A stretch of 64,000 bases of DNA. Origin: AP-15 sp035503615 (GTDB taxonomy: Bacteria; Pseudomonadota; Alphaproteobacteria; ATCC43930; CGMCC-115725). The DNA is taken from NCBI GenBank assembly GCA_035503615.1, contig DATJTI010000034.1, forward strand, positions 5,988 through 69,987, read 5' to 3'. The translations under genes and the position numbers were made by a program. Below are positions 49,605 through 58,601 of this stretch, in pieces. The notes beneath the pieces are model-generated. The model worked only from the letters and a program-made list of their open reading frames with translations. It was not told the origin of the DNA and did not search any database. How positions within the stretch are numbered: the first letter of the stretch is position 1; every line of letters starts with the position of its first letter.

Positions 49605-49730
49605 ATGGAGATTGCGATCCTGTTGGGCTTGCTGCTGGCGGTGATCGGGGTCGGCGCCGTCTCTCGGCTGCGCCGGGCGCGGCGGCGCAAGACGCGCCCG
49701 CACACCGACACGATCTATCCGCTGTGGTAG
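49605..49730 (+). CDS. Small single-helix membrane peptide (41 residues)
   Basis: The frame reads MEIAILLGLLLAVIGVGAVS, a membrane helix, followed by a strongly basic stretch (RLRRARRRKTRP) and the C-terminus HTDTIYPLW. TGAGG lies 7 bases upstream of the ATG, so translation is credible. It is 9 bases after the SGNH gene and may be its partner. I know no family; the evidence is frame, ribosome binding site and topology only. Confidence 0.5.
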   Translation: MEIAILLGLLLAVIGVGAVSRLRRARRRKTRPHTDTIYPLW

Positions 49731-49757
49731 TCGGCGACCCGTTTGGCCCTCGACCGC

Positions 49758-50633
49758 TCAGCCTTCGACCGAGACGTGGCGGAAGCCGTCGCCCCAGCGC
49801 TTGACATGGCCGACCGAGGGCGATGGGAAGTGCATCGTGCAGCACAAGGTCGGGGTGTCGCAGTAGCGCTCAAGAAAGCGGCGGCGCGTTTGCGACGCCT
49901 GCGTCGGGTCGTAATCGACGCGCATCGTCAATTCCGGATAACGTGCCTGTAGCGGTGAGTGGATCAGGTCGCCGGTCAGCACCGCCGCGTCGCCGCCGCG
50001 CCCGAGACACACGGCAAAATGATCCGGCGTGTGGCCCGGTGTCGGCATCAGCCGGACATGGTCGTTGAGCGCGTGCTCGCTTGTCACCAGATCGGCGCGC
50101 CTCGCTTCGACGATCGGCAATACGCTGTCGGCGATCGCATCGATCGGCGTCTTGGCGTGCTCCGCCGCCCAATAGCCGTATTCTTTCTCGGAGAACAGAT
50201 AGCGGGCCTTGGGAAAGGTCGGGATCCATCGGCCATTGTCGAGCCGCGTGTTCCAGCCGACGTGATCGGCGTGCAGATGCGTGCACATGACAAAGTCGAT
50301 GTCATCGACCGACACGCCGGCCGCCGCCAGCGCCCGCATGTAGTGATCGTCGGTCTTGCGGTTCCATGCTTCACGGGTCGGCCGGTTCTTGTCGTTGCCG
50401 ATGCAGCTGTCGACCAGCACGGTGTGGTGCGGCGTCTTGACCAGATAGGATTGGAAACACAGCACGAGCTTGTCGGTCGCCGGGTCGAGTGCCGCCGGTT
50501 CGAGCCACGCGCGGTTTTCGTCGAGCAATTCGCGGCTCAGCCCAGGCAGGAATTCGAGGACCGGGGTAAAGCCCGCCTCCTGCTCGATGAGCCGGTGGAT
50601 CGTCATGTCGCCGACCGTAAAACTCGTGCGCAT
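49758..50633 (-). CDS. MBL fold metallo-hydrolase (lactonase-like)
   Basis: A 291-residue metallo-beta-lactamase fold enzyme. The metal site HxHxDH is THLHADHVGWNT near residues 118-129. The next ligands are in TPGHTPDHF and VLTGDLIHSP. The layout resembles AHL-lactonase-like and AidB-type hydrolases; the substrate is not known. It is divergent from nudC, with five 17-nt repeats in between. Confidence 0.88.
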   Translation of the reverse strand: MRTSFTVGDMTIHRLIEQEAGFTPVLEFLPGLSRELLDENRAWLEPAALDPATDKLVLCFQSYLVKTPHHTVLVDSCIGNDKNRPTREAWNRKTDDHYMRALAAAGVSVDDIDFVMCTHLHADHVGWNTRLDNGRWIPTFPKARYLFSEKEYGYWAAEHAKTPIDAIADSVLPIVEARRADLVTSEHALNDHVRLMPTPGHTPDHFAVCLGRGGDAAVLTGDLIHSPLQARYPELTMRVDYDPTQASQTRRRFLERYCDTPTLCCTMHFPSPSVGHVKRWGDGFRHVSVEG

Positions 50634-50696
50634 GGTTCGCGGTCCTTGTCGCGGAGAAGGGCGGTGATCGTAGCCGCCGTTGTCGGCAGTGACAAT

Positions 50697-50781
50697 CCGG
50701 ACACCATCATCGGCCGGACACCATCATCGGGCCGGACACCATCATCGGCCGGACACCATCATCGGCCGGACACCATATCGG
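50697..50781. repeat. Five 17-nt tandem repeats in a divergent promoter region
   Basis: The unit CCGGACACCATCATCGG starts at 50697, 50714, 50732 and 50749; a fifth copy at 50766 lacks one base. One extra G separates copies 2 and 3. The array lies between the MBL gene start (50633) and the nudC start (50833). Confidence 0.9.
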
Positions 50782-50832
50782 TTTGGGGGCGCGGCTTGCC
50801 GTCGGGTCTGGGGATATGCCAGAGTTGCGCCG

Positions 50833-51807
50833 ATGAGAGCGCCCAATTACTACGCCGCCCCGGGCTTTGAGCGGGCCGGGCTGCGCCGTCGCGACGGCGG
50901 CTGGATCGTCGAGCGGCTGGCCGATCCGGCGAGCCGGTTTGTGCCGGTCTGGCGCAACCAGAACCTGGTGATCGAGATCGCGGGCGGCGAGCCGCGCGCC
51001 GCCGTGCTCGGCGCCGCTGCGGTTGCGGCGCTGCTAGGTGATCATGTCGTCATGCAGGACCGGCTGGGCCGTGGCGACCTCGTCTTCATCGGTGTCGTCG
51101 AGGAATGCGCGCATTTCGCCTTCGACCTGTCGCCGATCGAGGCGCCGCTCGACTTGCTGCAGTCACCGGGGACGATGGCGAGCGGGATCGAGGCCGCCGC
51201 GGTACGCTTTGCCGATCTGCGCCAGTTGGCCGGTCGGCTCGATCGGAGCGAAGCGGCATTGCTGGCCTTGGCGCGGGCAATGACCTACTGGCACGCACGA
51301 CACCGGTTTTGCGGGTTGTGCGGCAGCCCGACCCGCAGCGAGGAGGCCGGGCATATGCGCCGCTGCACGAACGCCGCCTGCAACACGATGCATTTCCCGC
51401 GCACCGACCCGGCAGTGATCATGCTGGTGAGCCGCGGCGAGCATGCGCTGATGGGGCGCTCGCGGAATTTTCCGCCCGGCATGTATTCGACGCTCGCGGG
51501 ATTTGTCGAACCCGGCGAAAGCCTCGAAGAGGCGGTGGCGCGCGAGGTGCGCGAGGAGACCGGCATCGTCGTCGGCGCCGTCGAATATCATTCCTCGCAA
51601 CCTTGGCCGTTTCCGGCCAATATCATGCTGGGCTTTCACGCCGAGGCGCTGACGAGCGAGATCACCCTCGATCCGGCCGAACTCGAAGGCGCCCGCTGGG
51701 TCGAGCGCGGCTGGCTCCTGGCACATCGCGACGATGACGATTTCCGCCTGCCGCGGCGCGACTCGATCGCCCGCCGCCTGGTCGAAGACTGGCTCCACGG
51801 CCGCTGA
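50833..51807 (+). CDS. nudC: NAD(+) diphosphatase / decapping Nudix hydrolase
   Basis: A 324-residue NudC-type enzyme that splits NAD(H), or NAD caps on RNA, to NMN and AMP. The zinc ribbon is CGLCG and CTNAACN near residues 159-183. The Nudix box is GFVEPGESLEEAVAREV followed by REETG. The family-specific SQPWPFPANIMLGF block follows directly. The start MRAPNYYAAP lies 52 bases after a tandem-repeat array; the in-frame sequence upstream is repeat-derived. Confidence 0.92.
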   Translation: MRAPNYYAAPGFERAGLRRRDGGWIVERLADPASRFVPVWRNQNLVIEIAGGEPRAAVLGAAAVAALLGDHVVMQDRLGRGDLVFIGVVEECAHFAFDLSPIEAPLDLLQSPGTMASGIEAAAVRFADLRQLAGRLDRSEAALLALARAMTYWHARHRFCGLCGSPTRSEEAGHMRRCTNAACNTMHFPRTDPAVIMLVSRGEHALMGRSRNFPPGMYSTLAGFVEPGESLEEAVAREVREETGIVVGAVEYHSSQPWPFPANIMLGFHAEALTSEITLDPAELEGARWVERGWLLAHRDDDDFRLPRRDSIARRLVEDWLHGR

Positions 51808-51860
51808 CCGCGGGGCTGACGGTCCTGCCGGCTGGCGGGCCGCGCCTCACACCGGCGCGG

Positions 51861-53522
51861 TCAGTGCCCCTCGCGCACCGCGCTGCGCGGCTTGCGCAGC
51901 AACAGGGTCATCGGTAGACCGACCAGAAACGCGCCGCCCATCAGCAGCAGCACATCGTTGAAACTCATCACCAGGGCCTGGCGCTGCACCAGTTGGGCCA
52001 GCACCTCGAGTGCGGCATGGGCCGCGTCGCCCGGCACCATCGCCCCGAGCCGGCTCGTCTGCGCGTCGAGAAATTGCTGTACTGCCGGGCGCGCCGGGGT
52101 GACGTCCTCGATCAGCCGGTTCCAGTGGAACCACATCCGGTCGTTGAGCACGGTGCCGATCGCGGCGATGCTGATCGCACCGCCGAGATTGCGCATCAGA
52201 TTGTAGAGACCGGCGGCGTTTTTCAGTTTGTCCGGCGGCAGCGTGCCGAGCGCGATCAGGTTGGCCGGCAGAAAGCAGAACATCAGCGCAATACCGCGCA
52301 CCGCCTGCGGCACGAACAGCTCGGCAAAGCTCTCCTGGTCGGTCATGAACGCGTTCAGATAGACCGCGACCACGAACAGCGCCATGCCGATCGCCAGCAT
52401 GATCCGCAGATCGAGCTTGCGCGCCAGCATGTTGGTGAGCGGCGAGATGACCAGCTGCACCGCACCGGTGACGACCACCGTTTCGCCGATCTGCAGGCTG
52501 CTATAGCCGCGCGCCTCGGCCAGAAACAGCGGGATCACGTAGGTCGCGCCGTAGAGCCCGGTGCCGATCACAAAGGTATAGAGCGAGCCCAGCGCGAAAT
52601 TGCGGTTGGTGAAGGCGCGCAGATCGACGATCGGCTGGCGGTAGCTCAGGACCCGCCAGAAGAACAGCACCCCGGCACTGACCGAAGCGACCGCGGCGGC
52701 GAGGATCGTGCCGTCCTGAAACCAGTCCCAGCGCGGACCCTCCTCGAGCGTGTATTCGAAGCAGCCGAGAAACACCGCCATCAAGACGAGCCCTATGACG
52801 TCGAAATAGCGCAATAGCGAGCGGTCCGGCTTGTCGACATCGATCAGGAGCCACACGGCGACGGCGACCGCGGTGCCCGGCACGATGTTGACGAGGAACA
52901 GCCAGTGCCAGGAATAGGTGTCGGTCAGATAGCCGCCGATGGTCGGGCCGAGCGTCGAGGACAGGTTCAGAATGAGCGAGATGATGACCATCAGCGGCGC
53001 GAGCTGGCGCGGCGGAAACAGCGTGTAGACGACCGGGAACACGGTCGGCACCATGGCACCACCGATAAAGCCCTGTGCCGCGCGGTAGAGGATCATCTGC
53101 CCGAGGCTGGTGGCGGTCGCGCACAACGCGCTCATCAAGGTGAAGCCGAGTGCGGAGATCACGAAGAGCACCCGCGTCGACAGCAGCCGCGACAGGGTTC
53201 CCGAGAGCGGGATCATCACCACCTCGGCGATCAGATACGAGGTCTGCACCCAGCCGATCTCGTCCGCGGTCGCCGACAGCCCGCCCTGGATCTGGGCCAG
53301 CGAGCTGGTCACGATCTGGATGTCCATGATCGACAGGAACATGCCAAAGACCATGGCCAGCACACCGGCCCAGTCGCGCAGGCTTGCCTGCTTTTCCGGT
53401 CCAGGGGGGTATGGTGACGTAATGGCGGGCGGTGCTGTTTTGGCCGGAGCCGAGGAGATGACCGGGTCCGCCGTGCGCCGGACTCCGCCCGCCCGGCGGA
53501 GCGCCGCCGTCGCCCAGCTCAT
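51861..53522 (-). CDS. DHA2 family multidrug MFS transporter (EmrB-like)
   Basis: A 553-residue drug:proton antiporter with about 14 helices. Blocks are FLSIMDIQIVTSSLAQIQGG at the first helix, WVQTSYLIAEVVMIPLSGTL, and RAAQGFIGGAMVPTVFPVVY, the motif C-like region being GPTIGGYLTD. It overlaps the membrane fusion gene by 4 bases (ATGA) and would work with it and an outer membrane channel found elsewhere. Confidence 0.93.
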   Translation of the reverse strand: MSWATAALRRAGGVRRTADPVISSAPAKTAPPAITSPYPPGPEKQASLRDWAGVLAMVFGMFLSIMDIQIVTSSLAQIQGGLSATADEIGWVQTSYLIAEVVMIPLSGTLSRLLSTRVLFVISALGFTLMSALCATATSLGQMILYRAAQGFIGGAMVPTVFPVVYTLFPPRQLAPLMVIISLILNLSSTLGPTIGGYLTDTYSWHWLFLVNIVPGTAVAVAVWLLIDVDKPDRSLLRYFDVIGLVLMAVFLGCFEYTLEEGPRWDWFQDGTILAAAVASVSAGVLFFWRVLSYRQPIVDLRAFTNRNFALGSLYTFVIGTGLYGATYVIPLFLAEARGYSSLQIGETVVVTGAVQLVISPLTNMLARKLDLRIMLAIGMALFVVAVYLNAFMTDQESFAELFVPQAVRGIALMFCFLPANLIALGTLPPDKLKNAAGLYNLMRNLGGAISIAAIGTVLNDRMWFHWNRLIEDVTPARPAVQQFLDAQTSRLGAMVPGDAAHAALEVLAQLVQRQALVMSFNDVLLLMGGAFLVGLPMTLLLRKPRSAVREGH

Positions 53523-54655
53523 TGCGCCGCCGCCCGATCAGCCATTGCGGGGTGCGGGGGGCCCGTTTCCGCGGCCGGTGCCGCCTCGGCTGTGCCGAAG
53601 ATACCACCACCGCCGGCAGCGACCGGCTCGCCCCTGTCACGAGTATCGACGGTGACCGTGACCGACAATCCCGGGCGCAGCAGGCGCGCCAGCGGATCGT
53701 CGCGCGGCAGCGCGATGCGCACCGGCACGCGCTGCACGATCTTGGTGAAGTTGCCGGTCGCGTTGTCGGGCGGCAACAGGCTGAACTCGGCGCCGCTCGC
53801 CGGGGCAAAGCTGTCGATACGGCCCTCGAGCGTGTGGTCGGGATAGGCATCGACCGAGACTTCGGCGCGCTGGCCGGGCCGCATCAGGGTCAGCTGCGTC
53901 TCCTTGAAATTTGCCGTGACATAAACCCGTGGCAGCGGCACCAGCGAGGCGAGTTCGGTGCCGGGCTTGACGTACTGGCCGATCTGGCCGGCGCGATTGC
54001 CGACGACGCCCGACACCGGCGCACGAATGCGGGTGTTGTCGAGATCGTTCTGGGCCAGCTGCAGGTTGGCCCGCGCCTGCTGCAGCCGGGCGATCTCTTC
54101 CTGGCGTTGCGAGTCGAGCACCCCGAGCTCGCTCTGCGCCGCGGCAAGTGCGGCACGGCTCTTGGCGGTTTCCGCCTGGGCCTTGCGCAGATCGGCCGCG
54201 GCCTGGTCAAAGCGCTGCCGGCTGGCGAAATCGCTGCTCATCAGCGCGCTGTAGCGCTTGTAATCCTGCTGGGTGCGGATGAGATCGGCGTCGGCCGACT
54301 GCACCGTCGCCTGGGCCTGGGCGATCAGCGCCCGCTGCAGGTCGAGCCGGCTCACATAGGTCGCGACCGCTGCCTGTTCGGTCGCCACCGCCGCCTTTTC
54401 CTGGTCGACCTTGGCGATGAAATCGGCGTCATCGATGACGAACAGCACCGCGCCCTCTTTGACCCACTGGTTCTCGCGGACCCGGACCTCCTTGATGTAG
54501 CCTTCGACCTTCGGGCTGATCACCGAGACGTCGCTGGCGATATAGGCGTCATCGGTCGATTCGAGAAACCGCAACGTCGTCCACCAATACCAGCCGCCAT
54601 AACCGCCGAGCGCCAGGGTCAGCACCACGGCAAAAAGTACAATTTTATTGCGCAT
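53519..54655 (-). CDS. HlyD family membrane fusion protein (EmrA-like)
   Basis: A 378-residue periplasmic adaptor anchored by one N-terminal helix (residues 5-23). The biotinyl-lipoyl-like part begins STDDAYIASDVSVISPKVEG, then a long alpha-hairpin of about 120 residues, and the second half DLDNTRIRAPVSGVVGNRAG. The C-terminus is rich in alanine and proline. It is the first gene of the efflux pair and lies 6 bases from a palindromic operator. Confidence 0.92.
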   Translation of the reverse strand: MRNKIVLFAVVLTLALGGYGGWYWWTTLRFLESTDDAYIASDVSVISPKVEGYIKEVRVRENQWVKEGAVLFVIDDADFIAKVDQEKAAVATEQAAVATYVSRLDLQRALIAQAQATVQSADADLIRTQQDYKRYSALMSSDFASRQRFDQAAADLRKAQAETAKSRAALAAAQSELGVLDSQRQEEIARLQQARANLQLAQNDLDNTRIRAPVSGVVGNRAGQIGQYVKPGTELASLVPLPRVYVTANFKETQLTLMRPGQRAEVSVDAYPDHTLEGRIDSFAPASGAEFSLLPPDNATGNFTKIVQRVPVRIALPRDDPLARLLRPGLSVTVTVDTRDRGEPVAAGGGGIFGTAEAAPAAETGPPHPAMADRAAAQ

Positions 54656-54660
54656 TTTGG

Positions 54661-54682
54661 CTGAACTAAACCGTTCAGTTTA
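54661..54682. promoter_or_regulatory. TetR-type operator upstream of emrA
   Basis: Two overlapping inverted repeats are seen: CTGAAC-N6-GTTCAG (54661-54678) and TAAAC-N6-GTTTA (54667-54682). This form is common for TetR repressors of efflux pumps. It sits next to the emrA start and in the gap to the divergent tetR gene, so it probably controls both. Confidence 0.7.
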
Positions 54683-54786
54683 TAGTTGCGGCGACCCTAC
54701 GACCTCTATAGAATTTGTCAAGTCCGCGCACCGACGCCCGGTGACGAGGGGCCAGTGAGGACGGGCCGGGGACGGCGACGAGGGCG

Positions 54787-55443
54787 ATGCATACGAGCGG
54801 GCACAGCCAGGCGCCACTACCCAGCCAGGCGCCACCGGCGAGCAAGACCGAGAGCATTCTCGCCGCGGCCAAAGAGGCATTTCTGGCGGGCGGTTTTGGC
54901 GCGGTCAGCATGGATACGATCGCGCGCGAGGCCGGCGTGTCGAAAGCCACGGTCTATGCCCATTTCGCCGGTAAGGAGGAACTGTTCGGCGCGGTGATCG
55001 GGCGCGAATGCGAGCGGCGTTTTACTGGCCTCTCCATCGGCGAGCTCGACCCGGGTGATGTCCGCGCTTCGTTGACGATGCTGGCGCGGCGGTTTCTTGA
55101 GCTGGTGTTGTCCCCGGACGCGCTGGCTCTGCACCGCATCATCCTCGCCGAGGTGACCCGCTTCCCGGTGCTGGGCGAGGTGTTCTGGCGTGCTGGGCCC
55201 GAGCGCAACCTCTCACAGATCGAGACCTTTTTGCAGAGCGCCGCGGCAGCCGGAACGCTGGCGCTGCCCGACACCAGGTTGGCCGCCGAGCAGTTCGTCG
55301 GGCTGGTGCGCGGCGAAACCCAGCTGCGCCACCTGCTTCGCCTTGAAGGCGCGACAGCCATGCCCGGCATTGACGAGATCGTTGCCGCCGCCGTCGACAC
55401 CTTCATCCACGCTTTTGGCGTCCGCGCTCTTGGCCGCCGCTGA
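54787..55443 (+). CDS. TetR family repressor, likely of the EmrAB pair
   Basis: A 218-residue regulator. The helix-turn-helix is MDTIAREAGVSKATVYAHFA near residues 42-61. The C-terminal domain resembles TetR_C of AcrR-like proteins (LHRIILAEVTRFPVLGEVFW). The N-terminus contains a duplicated SQAPLP/SQAPPA segment. The divergent position and shared operator make it the probable local repressor; the inducer is unknown. Confidence 0.9.
   Translation: MHTSGHSQAPLPSQAPPASKTESILAAAKEAFLAGGFGAVSMDTIAREAGVSKATVYAHFAGKEELFGAVIGRECERRFTGLSIGELDPGDVRASLTMLARRFLELVLSPDALALHRIILAEVTRFPVLGEVFWRAGPERNLSQIETFLQSAAAAGTLALPDTRLAAEQFVGLVRGETQLRHLLRLEGATAMPGIDEIVAAAVDTFIHAFGVRALGRR
54804..54835. repeat. 14-nt repeat inside the tetR 5' end
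   Basis: CAGCCAGGCGCCAC occurs at 54804-54817 and 54822-54835, an 18-base period that keeps the reading frame and doubles the SQAP residues. Confidence 0.7.
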
Positions 55444-55472
55444 GCCGGGCGGCGGCCCGCCGGACGGGATGG

Positions 55473-56888
55473 TCAGGCGCGGGGTTGCTGTTGCCCGGCT
55501 GGGATGGTCAGCGCGATCAGCCGTTCGGCTGCCCGGTCGATCGTGTCGAGACGGCGGCAGGTGTCGATCAGTTCGGCGAATTGCGGCTCACTGATCGCAA
55601 GTCCGGGTGCGATCGGCTGGATGCGCAGCACCTCTTCCTCGAAATCCCAGATGAATTCACGGCCGGTGCCCTCCCGGGTGAAGCTGCGGCCATCTTTCAA
55701 AAAGACCGTGATCCGCGGCCCGAACAGCGCGCGCCGCACGCTCGGGATCAGCGTCACGCGCCGCATCAGCTCGAGCACCGCCGGCGGATCGCTCTCGCCG
55801 GGCCCCGGTCGGTCGCCGCGCAGCAGCGGATAGCCGCGCTCGACCGCGCCATAGGCCGTGAAGTATTGCGTGCTGCCCGGCTGCGGCGGGTTGTCGATGC
55901 CGCGGCTCGGGAAGGCCGGGCTCGGGTATTCGGTCTCCAGCCAGTTGACCAGGGCCTCGATACGATCGATGTCCTGGTATTGGATATTATGCTCGGTGCA
56001 GAGCTGCGCCGTCACCTCGACATGGGCGATGTTGTAGCCGGCGGTCGAATAGATGCGATAGAGCGTTTCGAGAAACATCCAGTCGCGGCCGAGGCCACGC
56101 GTGATCCGCGCCAGCTCGGCATGGTTGTCGCCGGTAAAGCTGTAGCGCAGTTCGCCGCGGTTATTGCCGGCATAGGCATGGTAGAAGCCGGCCTCGCCCT
56201 CGAGTGTCGTCTCGCCGCCCGGCGTGCCGTGCCTCGCCAATGCCACCGCGAGCAGCGCGTTGCGCACCGCGCCGCCCTCGCGCAGCGAGCGCCCGCCGCT
56301 GCGCGCGCCTTCGAGATTGCCGGAGGCGAGGTTCACGCATTGGGCGATGGCACCGTTCAGCTGGTTCGCGTCGAGGCCGCCGAGCTTGGCCGCGGCGATC
56401 GCGGCGCCAAAGATGCTGAACACCGGGCCGGCGTGAAAGCCGCGCGACATGACTGTCGGGATGAACTCGGCGGCCATCCGCTCCATGACCTCGTAACCGG
56501 CGGCGATCGCGGTCAGAAAATCCCGGCCCGAGGAGCCGGCCACCTCGGCCGCGACCAGGGCCGCCGGCAGGATCGCGGTGCCGGGATGGGTCAGCATGCG
56601 AAACGTGTCCCACTTGCCGCCGGCGAAGATCGTCTCGGTGTTGACAAAAGCGGCACCGGCCTTGGTCAGCTTGGCGCCGCTGCCCAGTACGCTCGCCACT
56701 CCGCCGCCGCCCGCCTCTTCCTCGCGCATCAATGCCAGGGCCTGCCGGCTCGCCGGCATGTCGTGTGCCACCAGCGCCGAGGCGAGCGCTTCGAGCGTGA
56801 CGCCCTTGGCCCGGTCGACCACCTCGGGCGGCAGGTCGTCGAATTTGAGGTCGGCGACAAACCGGGCGAATTCGCGGCTTAGCGACAT
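55473..56888 (-). CDS. MmgE/PrpD family protein
   Basis: A 471-residue protein of the 2-methylcitrate dehydratase superfamily. Matching segments are the helical N-terminus (FARFVADLKFDDLPPEVVDR), VNTETIFAGGKWDTF, HPGTAILPAALVAAEVAGSS and FHAGPVFSIFGAAIAAAKLG. Many members are not methylcitrate dehydratases, and no prpB or prpC is nearby, so the substrate is open. The start has AGGGGA 6 bases upstream. It is divergent from the nucleoside phosphorylase operon, 82 bases away. Confidence 0.88.
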   Translation of the reverse strand: MSLSREFARFVADLKFDDLPPEVVDRAKGVTLEALASALVAHDMPASRQALALMREEEAGGGGVASVLGSGAKLTKAGAAFVNTETIFAGGKWDTFRMLTHPGTAILPAALVAAEVAGSSGRDFLTAIAAGYEVMERMAAEFIPTVMSRGFHAGPVFSIFGAAIAAAKLGGLDANQLNGAIAQCVNLASGNLEGARSGGRSLREGGAVRNALLAVALARHGTPGGETTLEGEAGFYHAYAGNNRGELRYSFTGDNHAELARITRGLGRDWMFLETLYRIYSTAGYNIAHVEVTAQLCTEHNIQYQDIDRIEALVNWLETEYPSPAFPSRGIDNPPQPGSTQYFTAYGAVERGYPLLRGDRPGPGESDPPAVLELMRRVTLIPSVRRALFGPRITVFLKDGRSFTREGTGREFIWDFEEEVLRIQPIAPGLAISEPQFAELIDTCRRLDTIDRAAERLIALTIPAGQQQPRA

Positions 56889-56970
56889 GGCGTTTCCCCT
56901 CGTCTTGGATTTCAGCCGCCGGCGGTTCGCGGCGGTTGACGCTGCGCCGATAGTAGCCAACAACGGCAGC

Positions 56971-57807
56971 ATGAGCGATGACCGCCATCCGCCGACGCCA
57001 CCGATCCTCGCCGGCAAGGAGTTCGCCGCAGCCTCGGTGTTCGAGCCGGCGAACCTGCTGCGCGAGGCGCGCCGCCAGAAGCGGCTGCCGCACTGCGAGG
57101 TGCCGCAGATCTGCGTCCTCGACCCCGATGGCGACATCCTGCGCGCGCTGCGCAGCAGCGGCGAGGCACGTCGATCATCGGGCTGGGCGTGCTACCACAC
57201 CGATCTTTACGAGTTCGCCTGCGGGGACGAGCGCTTTGGCATGATCGGCTGCGCGGTCGGCGCCTCGTTCGCGGTGCTGATCGCCGAGCAGCTGTTCGTC
57301 TCGGGCTGCCGCTTTCTGATCAGCATGACATCGGCCGGGCAAATCGTCGCGCGGGGTCAGCCGCCCTATTTCGTGTTGATCGATCGGGCATTGCGCGATG
57401 AAGGGACAAGCTATCATTACCTGCCGCCGGCCGAATTCGCCGAGGCCGATGCGGTCCTGGCCGACCGTGCGTTCGCGGCACTCGCCGGCATGGCCGAGCC
57501 GGTCCATCGCGGTGCCGCCTGGACCACGGACGCGCCGTTTCGCGAAACCCTGGCGGCAATCGAGCGGTGCCGCGCCCGCGGCATCCTTGCGGTCGAGATG
57601 GAAGCGGCGGCGCTTTATGCCTTCGCCCGTGCTCGCAGCAAGCCGGTGCTGTGCTTTGCCCATGTGACGAACCGGATGGCGGTGGCTGCCGGCGATTTCG
57701 AAAAGGGCGAAGCCGCCGGCGCCCACGCGTCGCTTTCGGTCATTGCCGCCGCGGCCCGCGCCTGGCGTGACCTTACCGGCGCTCCCAGATGGGTCGGCGC
57801 TTGCTGA
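56971..57807 (+). CDS. Nucleoside phosphorylase family protein
   Basis: A 278-residue PNP/UDP-type phosphorylase. Blocks are HTDLYEFACGDERFGMIGCA, RFLISMTSAGQI, and the purine/uridine signature LAVEMEAAALYAFA near residue 210. The enzyme would release or transfer a base from a nucleoside with phosphate. It opens a six-gene unit and its stop overlaps the next start in TGATG. It does not look like hopanoid HpnG. Confidence 0.85.
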   Translation: MSDDRHPPTPPILAGKEFAAASVFEPANLLREARRQKRLPHCEVPQICVLDPDGDILRALRSSGEARRSSGWACYHTDLYEFACGDERFGMIGCAVGASFAVLIAEQLFVSGCRFLISMTSAGQIVARGQPPYFVLIDRALRDEGTSYHYLPPAEFAEADAVLADRAFAALAGMAEPVHRGAAWTTDAPFRETLAAIERCRARGILAVEMEAAALYAFARARSKPVLCFAHVTNRMAVAAGDFEKGEAAGAHASLSVIAAAARAWRDLTGAPRWVGAC

Positions 57808-58601
57808 TGGGAGACATGCGGTCGCCAGGCGATCCCGCCGGATTCTGCGCGATCGCCGTGATGGCCAAGGCGCCGCAGGTCGGCGCGGTCAAGACCCGGC
57901 TGGTCCCGCCGCTTTCCGCCGTCGAGGCGGCGGCATTGAGCGGCTGCTTCATCCGCGACATTGCCGAGAACATCCTGTTGGCGGCTCGCGCGGAAGCGAT
58001 TGCCGGCTATGTCGCCTATTCGCCGCCCGGCTCCGAGGCGGTGTTTCGCGATCTGCTGCCGCCGCCGATCCGGCTGCTGGTGTCGTCGCGCGCCGGCCTC
58101 GGCTCGAGCCTCGCCGACGCCGCCCGAGATCTGCTCGTAGCCGGCTATGGTGCCGCCTGTCTGGTCAATTCCGATAGCCCGACCCTGCCGAATTCGGTAC
58201 TGGTCGAGGCGGTGCGCCTGCTGCGGGCGCCAGGTGACCGGGTCGTTCTCGGGCCGGCCGAGGATGGCGGATATTACTGTATCGGCTTGAAACGCCCGCA
58301 GCCGCGGCTGTTCGAGGCAATCGATTGGAGCACTGCCGCAGTGCTCGCCCAGACCCTCGACCGGGCACGCGAGATCGGCCTTGACGCGGTGCTGCTGCCC
58401 TCCTGGTACGATGTGGACGATCTGCCGTCGCTGCGCCGGGTGGCGGCCGAGATTCGCGAGGCGGCAATTGCCGGCGACCGGCTGGTTCGTTACCCGGCGT
58501 CGCACACCGCGGCGTTTTTGCGCCGGCTCGCGGCGGCGGATACCGGGAGAGGCATGGAGCTGTTCCCGCCCTGGTCAAGCCACGGTCACGCGCGGCGGTG
58601 A
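57807..58601 (+). CDS. DUF2064 / TIGR04282-type transferase
   Basis: A 264-residue GT-A-like protein. The start has AVMAKAPQVGAVKTRLVPPL; the donor-binding loop is LVNSDSPTLPNSVL near residue 115, and VVLGPAEDGGYYCIGLKRP follows. The family is labelled as rSAM-associated or arsenosugar transferase and its substrate is not proved. The start at 57807 is chosen because of the TGATG overlap; 57789 is a weaker option. It overlaps the next gene by 4 bases (GTGA). Confidence 0.85.
   Translation: MGDMRSPGDPAGFCAIAVMAKAPQVGAVKTRLVPPLSAVEAAALSGCFIRDIAENILLAARAEAIAGYVAYSPPGSEAVFRDLLPPPIRLLVSSRAGLGSSLADAARDLLVAGYGAACLVNSDSPTLPNSVLVEAVRLLRAPGDRVVLGPAEDGGYYCIGLKRPQPRLFEAIDWSTAAVLAQTLDRAREIGLDAVLLPSWYDVDDLPSLRRVAAEIREAAIAGDRLVRYPASHTAAFLRRLAAADTGRGMELFPPWSSHGHARR

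Noticed and set aside
50697..50781. CRISPR array
   Set aside because: The repeats are 17 nt, directly adjoining with no unique spacers, and no cas genes are in the window.
55473..56888. Propionate catabolism 2-methylcitrate dehydratase (prpD)
   Set aside because: No prpB, prpC or acn-type gene is nearby and the family is functionally broad.
56971..57807. Hopanoid-associated phosphorylase HpnG
   Set aside because: The length and N-terminal region differ and no squalene-hopene cyclase or hpnH is linked.
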